NCBI RefSeq assembly: GCF_013334205.1
Contig: NZ_CP054424.1
Location: 2,376,001-2,440,000, forward strand
Direction: 5' to 3'
Length of the DNA stretch: 64,000 nt
Source: Rhodoferax sp. BAB1
Lineage (GTDB): Bacteria > Pseudomonadota > Gammaproteobacteria > Burkholderiales > Burkholderiaceae_C
In this document: positions 29,320-39,178 of the stretch, in pieces
Position numbering within the stretch: the stretch's first letter is position 1
How the letters are laid out: each line of letters starts with the position of its first letter
The notes under the pieces: generated by a model
What the model was told of the DNA's origin: nothing
Database searches by the model: none
What the model saw: only the letters and a program-made list of their open reading frames with translations
Made by a program: the position numbers and the translations under genes

Positions 29320-32223
29320 TTACCTCAAGCGAGTCAGCTGGTCCTGGATTTTGGCCAGGGTGGCCGTGAAGTCGGCCAAACGCTTGTTCTCCTGCTCGAT
29401 CACGGCGGGCGGCGCCTTGGCCACGAAAGCCTCGTTGGACAGCTTGCCCTTGGCCTTGGCGATCTCGCCTTCCAGGCGGGTCGCTTCCTTGCCCAGGCGG
29501 GCCTTCTCGGCGGCCACATCCACTTCCATGTGCAGGCACAGGCGGGCCTCGCCCACCACGGCCACGGGCGCAGCCTGGGCGGCAGCGGCCCACTCGGCCT
29601 CGGCCTTGAAGACCTTGACTTCGCTGAGCTTGGCCAGGGCCTGCAGCACCGGCGCCCATTGCTCCAGGAAAGCCGTCTCGCCGGCGCTGCTGGCCACGGC
29701 GTACAGCGGCAGACGCGTGGAGGGCGACACATTCATCTCGCCGCGCAGATTGCGGCAGGCGTCCACGAACTGGCGCAGGCGGGCCACCTCGGCCATGGCC
29801 GCGGCGTCGATGCGCTCGGGCTGGCTCACCGGGTAGGCGGCCACGCTGACCGACTCGCCCGAGCGGCCGGCGACGGGCGCCACCTTCTGCCACAGCTCTT
29901 CGGTGATGAAGGGGATCAGCGGGTGCGCCAGGCGCTGGATGGTTTCCAGCGTGCGGATCAGGGTGCGGCGGGTGGCGCGCTGCTGCGCTGCGTCACCGGT
30001 GCTGATCTGCACCTTGGCGATTTCCAGGTACCAGTCGCAGAACTCGTTCCAGACGAAGTCGTAGATGGTGTTGGCCACGTTGTCCAGCCGGTAGTCGGCG
30101 AAGCCCCGGGCCACTTCGGCCTCGACCTGCTGCAGCAGCGAGACAATCCAGCGGTCGGCGGCACTGAAGCTCAGGTAACCGTGGAAAGGCCCGCCCGGTA
30201 CACACTGTTCCTTGGTGTGCTCCTCCAGACCGCAGTCCTGGCCCTCGCAGTTCATCAGCACAAAACGTGTGGCGTTCCAGAGCTTGTTGCAGAAGTTGCG
30301 GTAGCCCTCGCAGCGCTTGCTGTCGAAGTTGATGTTGCGGCCCAGCGAGGCCAGCGAAGCGAAGGTGAAACGCAGCGCATCGGCACCGAAGGCCGGGATG
30401 CCGGCGGGGAATTCCTTCTCGGTGTTCTTGCGCACCTGGGGTGCAGTCTCGGGCTTGCGCAGGCCGACCACGCGCTTGTCCAGCAGAGCGCTAAGCGCGA
30501 TGCCGTCGATCAGGTCCACCGGGTCCAGCACATTGCCCTCGGACTTGCTCATCTTCTGGCCCTGGGCATCACGCACCAGGCCGTGGATGTAGACATGCCT
30601 GAACGGCACCTTGCCCGTGAAGTGGGTCGTCATCATGATCATGCGGGCGACCCAGAAGAAGATGATGTCGTAACCCGTGACCAGCACGCTGGAGGGCAGG
30701 TAGAGGTCGAAATCCTCGGTCCCGCTACCGGAGGGGCGCTCCACAGCGCCGGGCCAGCCCATGGTGGAAAAAGGCACGAGGGCCGAGGAATACCAGGTGT
30801 CCAGCACGTCCTCGTCACGCACGAGCTTGCGGCCCGGCGCCTGGGCCTGGGCTTCGGCTTCGTTGCGCGCGACGATCACCTTGCCGTCTTCGTCGTACCA
30901 GGCCGGGATCTGGTGGCCCCACCAGAGCTGGCGCGAGATGCACCAGTCCTGGATGTTGTTCATCCATTGGTTGTAGGTGTTGACCCAGTTCTCGGGCACG
31001 AACTTGACCGCGCCGCTGTCCACCGCGTCGATGGCCTTCTGCGCAATGCTCTTGCCCGTCGGGTCGCCTTTGCCAACCTGGCTCATGGCCACGAACCACT
31101 GGTCGGTCAGCATGGGCTCGACGATCTGGCCCGTGCGGGTACAGATGGGCACCATGAGCTTGTGTTTCTTGGTCTCAACCAGCAGGCCCAGCGCTTCCAG
31201 GTCCTTCACGATGGCCTTGCGCGCCACGAAGCGGTCCAGGCCACGGTATTTCTCGGGGGCGTTGTCGTTGACGGTGGCCTGCAGCGTCAGCACACAGATC
31301 AGCTCCAGCTTGTGGCGCTGGCCCACCTGGTAGTCGTTGGGGTCGTGCGCCGGCGTGACCTTGACCACGCCGGTGCCGAAGTCCTTGTCCACGTAGGCGT
31401 CGGCAATGACCGGAATCTGGCGGCCCACCAGGGGCAGGGTCACCATCTTGCCAATCAGATGCTGGTAGCGCTCGTCCTCCGGGTGCACCATCACGGCCAC
31501 GTCACCCAGCATGGTCTCGGGGCGGGTGGTGGCCACGGTCAGGCTGCCCGAACCATCGGCCAGGGGGTAGGCGATGTGCCAGAGCGAGCCGTCCTTCTCT
31601 TCGCTCTCGACCTCCAGGTCCGACACGGCGGACTGCAGCACCGGGTCCCAGTTGACCAGGCGCTTGCCGCGGTAGATCAGCCCCTGCTCGTACAGGCGCA
31701 CGAAGGTCTCGGTGACGACCTTGCTGAGCTTGTCGTCCATGGTGAAGTATTCGCGGCTCCAGTCCACGCTGTCGCCCATGCGGCGCATCTGGGTGGTGAT
31801 GGTGTTGCCACTCTGCTCCTTCCACTCCCAGACCCGCACCACGAAGTTCTTGCGGCCCAGGTCGTGGCGACTGATCTTCTGCTCCTGCAGCTGGCGCTCC
31901 ACCACGATCTGGGTGGCGATGCCCGCGTGGTCCGTGCCCGGCACCCAGACCGTGTTGGCGCCCGCCATGCGGTGGTAACGTGTGAGCGAGTCCATGATGG
32001 TCTGGTTGAAGGCATGGCCCATGTGCAGTGTGCCCGTCACATTGGGCGGCGGCAACTGGATGGCGAAAGACGGTGCCCCCGCTTTGGCTTTGCCGGTACC
32101 GCGAAAACCCGCCTGGCCGTAGCCGCGCTTCTCCCATTCGGGGCCCCAATGCGCCTCCAGGGCGGCGGGTTCGAAGGACTTGGACAGGCTGTTGAGGCCG
32201 GGTTGCTGGACGGTGTCGGTCAT
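29320..32223 (-). CDS. valS: Valyl-tRNA synthetase
   Basis: This 967-residue class I synthetase has the HIGH-type [11 protein letters not shown] near residue 60, the editing domain (CP1), the KMSKS loop as [10 protein letters not shown], and a C-terminal coiled coil of about 70 residues that clamps tRNA-Val. It ends in [11 protein letters not shown]. No clear Shine-Dalgarno precedes the ATG at 32223. A terminator hairpin ends only about 8 bp upstream of it. Confidence 0.97.
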   Translation of the reverse strand: MTDTVQQPGLNSLSKSFEPAALEAHWGPEWEKRGYGQAGFRGTGKAKAGAPSFAIQLPPPNVTGTLHMGHAFNQTIMDSLTRYHRMAGANTVWVPGTDHAGIATQIVVERQLQEQKISRHDLGRKNFVVRVWEWKEQSGNTITTQMRRMGDSVDWSREYFTMDDKLSKVVTETFVRLYEQGLIYRGKRLVNWDPVLQSAVSDLEVESEEKDGSLWHIAYPLADGSGSLTVATTRPETMLGDVAVMVHPEDERYQHLIGKMVTLPLVGRQIPVIADAYVDKDFGTGVVKVTPAHDPNDYQVGQRHKLELICVLTLQATVNDNAPEKYRGLDRFVARKAIVKDLEALGLLVETKKHKLMVPICTRTGQIVEPMLTDQWFVAMSQVGKGDPTGKSIAQKAIDAVDSGAVKFVPENWVNTYNQWMNNIQDWCISRQLWWGHQIPAWYDEDGKVIVARNEAEAQAQAPGRKLVRDEDVLDTWYSSALVPFSTMGWPGAVERPSGSGTEDFDLYLPSSVLVTGYDIIFFWVARMIMMTTHFTGKVPFRHVYIHGLVRDAQGQKMSKSEGNVLDPVDLIDGIALSALLDKRVVGLRKPETAPQVRKNTEKEFPAGIPAFGADALRFTFASLASLGRNINFDSKRCEGYRNFCNKLWNATRFVLMNCEGQDCGLEEHTKEQCVPGGPFHGYLSFSAADRWIVSLLQQVEAEVARGFADYRLDNVANTIYDFVWNEFCDWYLEIAKVQISTGDAAQQRATRRTLIRTLETIQRLAHPLIPFITEELWQKVAPVAGRSGESVSVAAYPVSQPERIDAAAMAEVARLRQFVDACRNLRGEMNVSPSTRLPLYAVASSAGETAFLEQWAPVLQALAKLSEVKVFKAEAEWAAAAQAAPVAVVGEARLCLHMEVDVAAEKARLGKEATRLEGEIAKAKGKLSNEAFVAKAPPAVIEQENKRLADFTATLAKIQDQLTRLR

Positions 32224-32230
32224 GGTGCTG

Positions 32231-32266
32231 ACAAAAAATGAAGAACGGCACCCGAGGGTGCCGTTC
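32231..32266 (-). terminator. Intrinsic terminator directly upstream of valS
   Basis: On the minus strand an 11-bp perfect stem (GAACGGCACCC and its complement, 32243-32266) with a two-base formal loop is followed within three bases by a run of six T (32233-32238). It ends the VOC/monooxygenase/DUF2783 operon but lies inside what would be the valS leader, so it could also act as an attenuator. Confidence 0.75.
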
Positions 32267-32319
32267 CATGGGGTGTCTGGGAACTGCCCTCGATTTTACC
32301 GGGGGAGCCCTGGACCAGC

Positions 32320-32508
32320 CTAGCGCGGCATATCCTTGGCCGCCCGGATGCACTCGGCCAGCACTTCCTTCGCTCCGATCTGGTTGGCCAGCAGCAGGAT
32401 CAGCCGGGCATTGAGCAGTTCCGACTGCTCGCGGGAGAGGCCGGTGTGGGCGTCCAGCAACTGCTCGTAGAAGGTATCGGCATCCTGGAAATGGGGGGTG
32501 GTTTTCAT
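32320..32508 (-). CDS. DUF2783 small protein
   Basis: This 62-residue helical protein starts MKTTPHFQDADTFYEQLL and carries the DUF2783 pattern (LSREQSELLNARLILLLANQIG). The start overlaps the stop of the FAD monooxygenase (ATGA). DUF2783 genes are regularly found beside FAD-dependent aromatic hydroxylases. A role as accessory subunit or stabiliser is an inference from context only. Confidence 0.85.
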   Translation of the reverse strand: MKTTPHFQDADTFYEQLLDAHTGLSREQSELLNARLILLLANQIGAKEVLAECIRAAKDMPR

Positions 32509-34217
32509 CAAAACTCCTTGATGCCGATCGCGCGTTCGATGGCCTGGATCAGGCCGGCGTCCACGCTTTCGCCCGTAGCGGCGATGTAGGCGTCGGGCCG
32601 CACCAGGGCCCAGGCATGGCCGAAGACATGGCAGGCGCCCTGCAGATGGCCCTGCGGGTCGATCACGAACTCGCGCGCCTGGGGCCGGGTGTCCGGCCCC
32701 ACGACCTGCACGCAGCGCACGGGCGCGGCGCTGCCCAGATGGCGCAGGCGCTGTACCGCAGCTGCCGACATGTCGCCAAAGACCAGCACCAGCAACTGGC
32801 CACCCGCCCATTCGATCAGGTCGTTGACGCAGCCAACGCTGTGGTCGGCCCAGCGAAAGCTCACGTTCTGCACCGACAGGCCGCCGCTGCGCTCGCAGAT
32901 GCCGGAATGGGTGTAGCTGTTGGCCACGGCCATGCGACCGGTGTTGATGAGCGCACGCGCAAAGGGGTGCTGGCGTGCCAGGCTGATGGCCGCGCTGCGG
33001 AAGGTGCGCTCCATGCCATCGGCCGGGCGCAGGAAACGCGCCGTGCGGTTGGTCACCATGACGTTCTGCGCGGCGGCCTCGTGCCGCTCCTCGTTGTAGC
33101 TGTCCAGCAGCGTGGCCGGGGCCTGGCCAAGCAGCACGGCCGCCAGCTTCCAGGCCAGGTTGTCGGCATCGGCCACGCCGGTGTTGCCGCCGCGCGCGCC
33201 GAAGGGGCTGACGATCTTGGCCGTGTCACCCATGAAAAACACGCTGCCGATGCGCAAGCGGTCCAGGCACTGGCTGCGGTAGGCATAGGGGCCGACCCAG
33301 ACGATCTCGGCTTCCACGTCCGGGCCGAACTGCTGCCGCAGGCGCTCGCGCACCACATCCTCGCGGCTCACGGCCTCGGGGTCGGCATTGGGCTCCATCT
33401 GGTAGTCGATGCGCCAGACCTCGTCGCCCATCAGGTGCTGCCAGACCGCGCGGTTGCCGTTGAAGGGCGCCTCGATCCAGGTGTGACGCTCCTGCGGCGG
33501 GCGGTGCTTGAAGCGCACGTCGGCGATGCACCAGCGGTCGTCGCCGCGGCGCGAGGTCATGGTGGCGCCCGTCCAGCCGTGGAATGGCGTGTGCGAGCCG
33601 CTGGCGTCGATCACGTGCTCGGCCTCCAGCTTGTAGGCTCCGGCCGGCGTCTCCACGACCAGCGTGGCATAGCCCGCGTGCTGCTGGAAGCCCGTCACAC
33701 GCGACTTCCAGCGCAGGTCCACGTGGCCCAGGCCGTAGATGCGCTCGACCAGATAGCCTTCGATATAGAACTGCTGGATGTTGATGAAGGGCGGCTGGGC
33801 CGAGAGGCTGTAGCTGCTGTTCTGGCGCAGGTCGAAGGAATAGACCTCGTCCTGGCCGGCAAAGGTGCGGCCCACGCTCCACTGGATGCCCTTGGCCGCG
33901 ATGCGCTCGTACACCCCCAGGCGCTGGAAGATCTCCAGCGACTTCTGCGTGTAGCAGATGCCGCGTGAGGAGGCTCCCTTGACGCCCACGGTGTTGTCCT
34001 CGTCCAGCAGCACGGCAGGGATGCCCAGCCTGGCCAGGCAACAAGCCAGGGTCAGGCCGGTGATGCCGGCGCCGACGATGACGACCTTGTGGCGTCGCAC
34101 TTCACCGCTCTTGAGTTCGGGCGGCTCGACGAAGGGGTACTCGGGCAGTTCGTAGCCCTTGCCCTGGGTGAACTCGTAGCCGTTGGTAAAGGCGACATCG
34201 CGCCAGGCCGCGCTCAT
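32508..34217 (-). CDS. FAD-dependent aromatic hydroxylase (PheA/TfdB/MhpA-like)
   Basis: The 569-residue flavoprotein monooxygenase has the FAD GxGxxG (VVIVGAGITGLTLAC, about residues 45-60), the second FAD motif GDTAKIVSPFGARGGNTGVADADNLAWKL (about 335-365; here only key residues G-D and the Gly run are noted), and a thioredoxin-like C-terminal tail (about 430-569). These enzymes use NAD(P)H and O2 to hydroxylate phenols. It is flanked by a VOC dioxygenase upstream (4-bp overlap) and DUF2783 downstream, which suggests hydroxylation followed by ring opening of one substrate. The substrate is not identifiable. Confidence 0.85.
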   Translation of the reverse strand: MSAAWRDVAFTNGYEFTQGKGYELPEYPFVEPPELKSGEVRRHKVVIVGAGITGLTLACCLARLGIPAVLLDEDNTVGVKGASSRGICYTQKSLEIFQRLGVYERIAAKGIQWSVGRTFAGQDEVYSFDLRQNSSYSLSAQPPFINIQQFYIEGYLVERIYGLGHVDLRWKSRVTGFQQHAGYATLVVETPAGAYKLEAEHVIDASGSHTPFHGWTGATMTSRRGDDRWCIADVRFKHRPPQERHTWIEAPFNGNRAVWQHLMGDEVWRIDYQMEPNADPEAVSREDVVRERLRQQFGPDVEAEIVWVGPYAYRSQCLDRLRIGSVFFMGDTAKIVSPFGARGGNTGVADADNLAWKLAAVLLGQAPATLLDSYNEERHEAAAQNVMVTNRTARFLRPADGMERTFRSAAISLARQHPFARALINTGRMAVANSYTHSGICERSGGLSVQNVSFRWADHSVGCVNDLIEWAGGQLLVLVFGDMSAAAVQRLRHLGSAAPVRCVQVVGPDTRPQAREFVIDPQGHLQGACHVFGHAWALVRPDAYIAATGESVDAGLIQAIERAIGIKEF

Positions 34218-34846
34218 GATCCGGCCCTGACCGTGGTCTTGCGGCCGCCCACCTCGGGCCGGTCGTTCTGCTGGGGCTTGAGCGGCGCGGCCACCTTGCC
34301 GGCGGCGCGTTCCTGGCGCCAGACCTGCTTGCGTGCAGTCCATTCGTTCAGGCGCGCATGCGCCGTGGTGCTTTCCTTGAGCATCTGGAACTCGTCGGCC
34401 ACCTGGGCCGAAAGTTCGAGCCGGATGCCATTGGGGTCAAAGAAGTAGATGCTCTTGAAGATGTGGTGGTCGGTCACGCCGATCACCTCGATGCCATTCG
34501 CCTGCAGCCGCGCCTTCATGTCTTCCAGCTGCGCGATGGAGTCGAGCCGGAAGGCGATGTGGTTGACCCAGCGCGGCGTGTTGGCACTGGGCTCGGCGGC
34601 CACGTCGTCGCCCAGGTCGAAGAAGGCGATGAAGGAGCCGTCCTGCAGGCGGAAGAAGAAGTGTGTGTAAGGGCAGTATTCCCCCGTGCTGGGCACGTGG
34701 TCGCTCTGGATGATGTGGTACAGCGGCAGGCCCAGAATGTCTTCGTAGAAGTGCCGCGTCTCCTCGGCATCACGGGCGCGGTAGGCGTAGTGGTGCAGCT
34801 GCTGGATGGGGGGCGGTGGCGGCAGGCCGGCTTGGGGCGTGGACAT
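34214..34846 (-). CDS. VOC-family (extradiol dioxygenase-like) protein
   Basis: This 210-residue protein has vicinal oxygen chelate metal ligands H18/H19 (QLHHYAYRARD), H94-region NHIAFRLD, and the Glu in GIRLELS. It resembles the 2,3-dihydroxyphenyl ring-cleavage or glyoxalase group and has a C-terminal Arg/Lys-rich tail after residue 150. Translational overlap with the FAD hydroxylase implies one pathway: hydroxylate, then cleave. A clear GAGGAG ribosome site lies 6 bp before the ATG. Confidence 0.82.
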   Translation of the reverse strand: MSTPQAGLPPPPPIQQLHHYAYRARDAEETRHFYEDILGLPLYHIIQSDHVPSTGEYCPYTHFFFRLQDGSFIAFFDLGDDVAAEPSANTPRWVNHIAFRLDSIAQLEDMKARLQANGIEVIGVTDHHIFKSIYFFDPNGIRLELSAQVADEFQMLKESTTAHARLNEWTARKQVWRQERAAGKVAAPLKPQQNDRPEVGGRKTTVRAGS

Positions 34847-34861
34847 GGCGGCTCCTCGAAT

Positions 34862-34893
34862 TCACTTATGCGTAATGCATTTACTTTAGCGTA
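34862..34893 (-). promoter_or_regulatory. Palindromic operator region of the VOC/hydroxylase operon
   Basis: Two imperfect palindromes precede the operon: TTTAC-N6-GTAAA and ATGC-N5-GCAT, both within 45 bp of the start codon and repeating the TACGC half-site. The layout suits a MarR or GntR-type repressor, but no such gene is adjacent. Without the regulator this stays an inference. Confidence 0.35.
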
Positions 34894-34937
34894 AAAGACC
34901 GGTCCACCCAAGCCAGCCCGCCCTCGGTACGGGACTA

Positions 34938-35204
34938 GGGCCTGTTCACACTAATTTCACAAGATGCGTTGCGGATCAAAAAAGTCATGCGGTAGGCGCG
35001 TGGACGCCGCCGGGGTAGGCCCCCGGCAAGTCCGCGCAACACCCCGCATGGCTTTTTTGGCCGCAACCCGGAGGGAACATGGCTAAAACCGCGCCAATCT
35101 AGGCGCGCGACGACGCCCAGGCTAACCGCCTGGGCTAGGAGTGCAACAACGAGTGGCGCGGTTTTAGCCATGTTCGCACTTGCGAAATTAGTGTGAACAG
35201 GCCC
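34938..35204. mobile_element. MITE-like element with 26-bp terminal inverted repeats
   Basis: The ends read GGGCCTGTTCACACTAATTT and match each other over 26 bp with one mismatch (28 bp including the TA on each side: 34936-34963 against 35179-35206). Inside is a second, 21-bp perfect inverted repeat (AACATGGCTAAAACCGCGCC near 35076-35096 with its complement near 35153-35173). Further nested palindromes are present (AAAAAAG/CTTTTTT, GCCCAGG/CCTGGGC). A TA flanks both ends, as for target duplication. The element has no transposase and would fold as one long hairpin. It lies between the hydroxylase promoter and sulP. Confidence 0.75.
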
Positions 35205-35218
35205 TAAACTCGACCGCC

Positions 35219-36883
35219 ATGACGACCGCCACCCGCCTGCGCAAGCTTTTCCCCTTCCTGAACTGGCCCCGCCCCACGGCCGAACTGCTGCGCAGCGAAG
35301 CCCTGGCCGGCTTGGCTGTGGGACTGATGGTGATCCCCCAGGGCGTGGCCTACGCCGTGCTGGCGGGCATGCCACCGGTCACCGGCATCTATGCCTCCAT
35401 CCTGCCGGCTCTGCTGGCCGTGCTGTTCAGCGCCTCGACCCGGCTCTCGGTCGGCCCCACCGCCCTGACCTGCCTGCTGGTGAGCGCCGGCCTGACCGGG
35501 TTGGCCCAGCCCGGCTCGGCGCAATGGGTGCAGCTGGCCATCTGGCTGGCCCTGCTCACCGGCCTGCTGCAGCTGGTGCTGGGTTTCATGCGTTTCGGCT
35601 GGCTGCTCAATCTGGTCAATGCGCCGGTGCTCATGGCTTTCACCCAGGCGGCATCCGTGCTCATCATCGCCTCCCAGCTGCCCGACCTGCTGGGCCTGCG
35701 GAACTGGCACAGCCTGGCATCGGACCCACTCCATGCCTGGCACCTGCCCTCGCTGGCTTTCGGCCTGGGCACGCTGGCGCTGCTGCTGGTCGCACGGCGC
35801 TGGCGCCCCGCCTTTCCCTCGGTGCTGCTGATCGTGCTGGCTGCCGCCGGCCTGTCCCATGGCCTGGACTTCGAGGCGGCGGGTGGCCAGGTGGTCGGCT
35901 CCCTGCCGGCCGGCCTGCCTGCCCTGAGCCTGCCGGCCTTGCCTGAGTTGTCCGTGCTGGGCCAGCTGCTGCTGCCCACCCTGGTCATCACGCTGGTGAG
36001 TTTCCTGGAAACGGCCTCCAGCGCCAAGGTCGACAACGAACGGCGCGGCACGCGCTGGAACCAGGACCAGGACCTGATCGGCCAGGGCCTGGGCAAGCTG
36101 GCGGCCGGCCTCAGCGGTGCCTTCCCGACCAGTTCCTCCTTCTCGCGCTCGGCGCTCAATCTCTACGCCGGCGCGCGCACCGGCTGGGCTACGGTGTTTT
36201 CCGCCGCGGTCGTGCTGCTGGCGCTGTGGCTGTTCATCCCCGTGCTGCGCCATGTGCCGCAGGCCGTGCTGGCCGCCATCGTGGTGGCCGCGGTGCTGGG
36301 CCTGCTCAAGCCGCGCGAGTTCACGCGCCTGTGGCGCATCGCCCGCGTGGAGGCCGTCATTGCCGGCACCACTTTCCTCATCACCCTGCTGGTCTCACCG
36401 CAGCTCTACTGGGGCGTGCTGGCCGGCGTGCTGATGTCGCTCAGCCATTTCCTCTACCAGCGCCTGCATCCGCGCATCATCGAAGTGGGACTGCACCCCG
36501 ACGGCAGCCTGCGCGACCGCCATCTCTGGCGACTGCCGCCGCTGGCACCCGACACCTATGCCCTGCGCATGGATGCGGCGCTGGACTTCGCCGCTGCGGC
36601 CGAGTTCGAGCGCGCCATCGTCGAGCACCTGGCGGCGCACCCGCAAACCCGCCACGTCTGCCTCTTCGCCCAGCCCATCAACCGCATCGATGCCACCGGC
36701 GTGGACGCCCTGCTCAAGCTCAGCGAGCAACTGCGCCAGCAGGATGTGCTGCTGCACATCAGTGGCATGAAACTGCCGGTGGAACGCACCCTGCTGCAGG
36801 CGGGGTGGAAGCCGGCCGATCCGGCGCATCGTCTCTACCGCACCGAGACGGAAACGGTGGCCGCGCTGCGCGCGCTGGCCTGA
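35219..36883 (+). CDS. SulP-family anion transporter with STAS domain
   Basis: This 554-residue inner-membrane protein has about 12 hydrophobic segments with SulP signatures (LMVIPQGVAYAVLAGMPPVTGIYASILPAL, TGAFPTSSSFSRSAL). A cytoplasmic STAS domain follows (about residues 435-550) with INRIDATGVDAL at the regulatory Ser/Thr loop. Family members import sulfate or bicarbonate by proton or sodium coupling. The gene starts 15 bp after the MITE, so its native promoter may have been displaced by the insertion. Confidence 0.9.
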   Translation: MTTATRLRKLFPFLNWPRPTAELLRSEALAGLAVGLMVIPQGVAYAVLAGMPPVTGIYASILPALLAVLFSASTRLSVGPTALTCLLVSAGLTGLAQPGSAQWVQLAIWLALLTGLLQLVLGFMRFGWLLNLVNAPVLMAFTQAASVLIIASQLPDLLGLRNWHSLASDPLHAWHLPSLAFGLGTLALLLVARRWRPAFPSVLLIVLAAAGLSHGLDFEAAGGQVVGSLPAGLPALSLPALPELSVLGQLLLPTLVITLVSFLETASSAKVDNERRGTRWNQDQDLIGQGLGKLAAGLSGAFPTSSSFSRSALNLYAGARTGWATVFSAAVVLLALWLFIPVLRHVPQAVLAAIVVAAVLGLLKPREFTRLWRIARVEAVIAGTTFLITLLVSPQLYWGVLAGVLMSLSHFLYQRLHPRIIEVGLHPDGSLRDRHLWRLPPLAPDTYALRMDAALDFAAAAEFERAIVEHLAAHPQTRHVCLFAQPINRIDATGVDALLKLSEQLRQQDVLLHISGMKLPVERTLLQAGWKPADPAHRLYRTETETVAALRALA

Positions 36884-36913
36884 GCCGGCGGCGCACCCGG
36901 GCTGCAAAGCACT

Positions 36914-37624
36914 TCAGCCGAATTTCAGGAACATGCGGCTGTAAGGGCCCTTGAGCCGGCCCAGCGCCTCTTTGGCAGCGGCCGCATTCTGGTTCATGGC
37001 GGCCCGGTGCAGCATGGTCACCGAAGTCTCCAGTGCCTGCAGGGCAGCGGCAAATTCGGCGTCGCTCTGCAGGGCCTTCGGCGCCTCGCTGCGCAGCCGC
37101 TTGGCCAGGTAGTCCAGCACGCCCATCTGTTTCACCAGGTTCAGCAGGCCCTGCGCGCTGCTCGTCAGGGCCGCCTCCTGCTCCAGCAGATGCTCCATCT
37201 CCGCATGGTAGGCATTCATATGGTCGCTGTAGACGATGACCCCATTGCGCCGGCGCAACTCGGCCATGATGTCGCGCGCCTGTTCCAGCGTTTCGTGCGC
37301 CTGCGGCAGCTTGCCCTGGCCGATCTCGCCGGTCGCCTGCTCGTACACCTTGGCCACGGCCTGCAGGGACGCACTGAATTCAGGATCTTTGTCGTAGGGA
37401 ATGGGGGGCGCGGCCGCGTAGCGGTCCACGATCGATTGCCAGGCCTGCCGGGCCTGGGCCATCGCCTGCTCGGACTCGGCCTGCGCCTTGCTGTTGGTGC
37501 GGAACAGCGCGGCACGGTAGGGCGCGTAGGCCTGGGTGATGGCCTCGGTCACCGGATCGGCCGCCCGGGCCCCCAGGCAGGCCAGCAGGCCGAGCATCAC
37601 GAAGAAATTGACAATGAGTTTCAT
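36914..37624 (-). CDS. Secreted helical protein of unknown function
   Basis: This 236-residue protein has a signal peptide (MKLIVNFFVMLGLLACLGARA) and an almost wholly helical periplasmic part. Long amphipathic runs (AQAESEQAMAQARQAWQS, AYHAEMEHLLEQEAAL) suggest a helical bundle. No Cys after the signal peptide and no haem CxxCH. I do not recognise a family. It is convergent with sulP; the following truC gene is on the same strand, 49 bp upstream. Confidence 0.7.
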   Translation of the reverse strand: MKLIVNFFVMLGLLACLGARAADPVTEAITQAYAPYRAALFRTNSKAQAESEQAMAQARQAWQSIVDRYAAAPPIPYDKDPEFSASLQAVAKVYEQATGEIGQGKLPQAHETLEQARDIMAELRRRNGVIVYSDHMNAYHAEMEHLLEQEAALTSSAQGLLNLVKQMGVLDYLAKRLRSEAPKALQSDAEFAAALQALETSVTMLHRAAMNQNAAAAKEALGRLKGPYSRMFLKFG

Positions 37625-37673
37625 GGCATCTCCAGATCAGGAACAGCGCCGTCACAGCGGCGGCCGATCCAGT

Positions 37674-38402
37674 CTAGTCGGCGCCCATCCGCCCGTCTTG
37701 ACATACATCAAAGCTGCCGCGCCACAGCGCCCAGTCAGGCCCGGGGGGGGCCTCCAGCGGCAGCGCCGTGCCATGCACCGGATGGACCAGCTCCAGGCGC
37801 AGCGCATGCAGCCAGAGGCGCTGCACCCCGAGCCACGCCGCCAGGGCGCGGTTCAGGGGCCCCTTGCCATGGGTGGCGTCGCCGATGATGGGATGGGCCA
37901 CGTGTTTCATGTGGCGGCGCAGCTGATGCCGGCGACCGTTCAGGGGCTGCAGTTCCACCAGCGCGCAGCGTGTCGTGGGGAAAGGGCCCTGGGGCAAGAG
38001 CAGTTCGTAACGCGCCAACGTGCGATAACGCGTCCGGGCGTCCTGCACCTGCATGCGGCCAGCGCGGGCGTCATCTTCCATGCGCTGCAGGGGGTGGTCG
38101 ATCAGGCCCGATTCGGGTGGCCAGCCGCGCACCACGGCCTGGTAGGTCTTGTGCACCTGGTCTGGTGCCTCGAAGGCCGGCCCCAGCAGGCGGGCCGTCT
38201 CGGCATCCAGCGCGAACAGCAGCACGCCGCTGGTGCCCTTGTCCAGCCGGTGGGCGGGCCAGACCGGGCGGCCCAGCTGATCGCGCAGCAGCTGCAGGGC
38301 AAACAAGGTCTCGCCGGCGTCGAGTCCCGTTCGGTGCACCAGCAGACCGGGCGGTTTGTCGATGGCTACGAGATAATTGTCCTGATACAGGATACGCAAC
38401 AT
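37674..38402 (-). CDS. truC: tRNA pseudouridine synthase TruC (RluA family)
   Basis: TruC makes pseudouridine 65 in tRNAs. The protein has 242 residues with the RluA catalytic [15 protein letters not shown] and later [22 protein letters not shown]. It begins [23 protein letters not shown]. The start at 38402 shares its ATG region with yaaA on the other strand (overlap of two bases); a longer start 24 bp upstream would overlap yaaA further. Confidence 0.9.
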   Translation of the reverse strand: MLRILYQDNYLVAIDKPPGLLVHRTGLDAGETLFALQLLRDQLGRPVWPAHRLDKGTSGVLLFALDAETARLLGPAFEAPDQVHKTYQAVVRGWPPESGLIDHPLQRMEDDARAGRMQVQDARTRYRTLARYELLLPQGPFPTTRCALVELQPLNGRRHQLRRHMKHVAHPIIGDATHGKGPLNRALAAWLGVQRLWLHALRLELVHPVHGTALPLEAPPGPDWALWRGSFDVCQDGRMGAD

Positions 38403-39177
38403 GCTGTTTTTATTATCTCCCGCCAAATCCCTGGACTACGACACCCCCGCCGGCGACGTGCCGCATACGCAGCCCTTGTTCGTCAAGCAATCGACCGAAC
38501 TCATCAAGCTCCTGCGCGAGCACTCGCCGCAGCAGATTTCCGAACTGATGGACCTGAGCGACACGCTCGCCGGCCTGAACGTGGCGCGTTACCAGGCCTG
38601 GAGCCCGAAGTTCACGGCGAAAAACGCCAAGCAGGCCGTGCTGGCCTTCAACGGCGACGTCTACGAAGGGCTGGACGCCAAGACACTCAAGGCTGAGGAC
38701 CTGGCCTGGGCCCAGGAGCACGTGTGCATCCTCAGCGGCCTCTACGGCGTGCTGCGTCCGCTGGACTGGATGCAGCCCTACCGGCTGGAGATGGGCACGG
38801 CGCTGGAGAACCCGCGGGGCAAGAACCTCTACAGGTTCTGGGGCACGCAGATCGCTGACTATCTCAACGAACGCCTGCAGGCCGACAAGACGCCCGTCGT
38901 CGTGAACCTGGCCTCGCAGGAATACTTCAAGGCCGTGGACACCAAGACCTTGAAAGCCCGCGTGATCGAATGCGTGTTCGAGGACTGGAAGGGCGGCAAG
39001 TACAAGGTCATCAGCTTCCTGGCCAAACGCGCGCGCGGCCTGATGGCGCGCTACGCGGCCACCCAGCACCTGAGCACACCCAAGCAGCTGGAGAAGTTCA
39101 AGCTCGAAGGCTATGCCTTCGACGCCAAGGCCTCCGAACCGGACCGCCTGGTCTTCCGCCGGAAAGTGCAGGACTGA
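38401..39177 (+). CDS. yaaA: Peroxide stress protein YaaA
   Basis: This 258-residue DUF328 protein lowers free iron and protects DNA during peroxide stress in E. coli. It has the family start [13 protein letters not shown], the [16 protein letters not shown] block and [14 protein letters not shown] with GYAFDAKAS at the end. Shine-Dalgarno AGGA lies 8 bp before the ATG. Its start codon is interlocked with that of truC on the opposite strand, and queF follows one base after its stop. Confidence 0.96.
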   Translation: MLFLLSPAKSLDYDTPAGDVPHTQPLFVKQSTELIKLLREHSPQQISELMDLSDTLAGLNVARYQAWSPKFTAKNAKQAVLAFNGDVYEGLDAKTLKAEDLAWAQEHVCILSGLYGVLRPLDWMQPYRLEMGTALENPRGKNLYRFWGTQIADYLNERLQADKTPVVVNLASQEYFKAVDTKTLKARVIECVFEDWKGGKYKVISFLAKRARGLMARYAATQHLSTPKQLEKFKLEGYAFDAKASEPDRLVFRRKVQD

Positions 39178-39178
39178 G

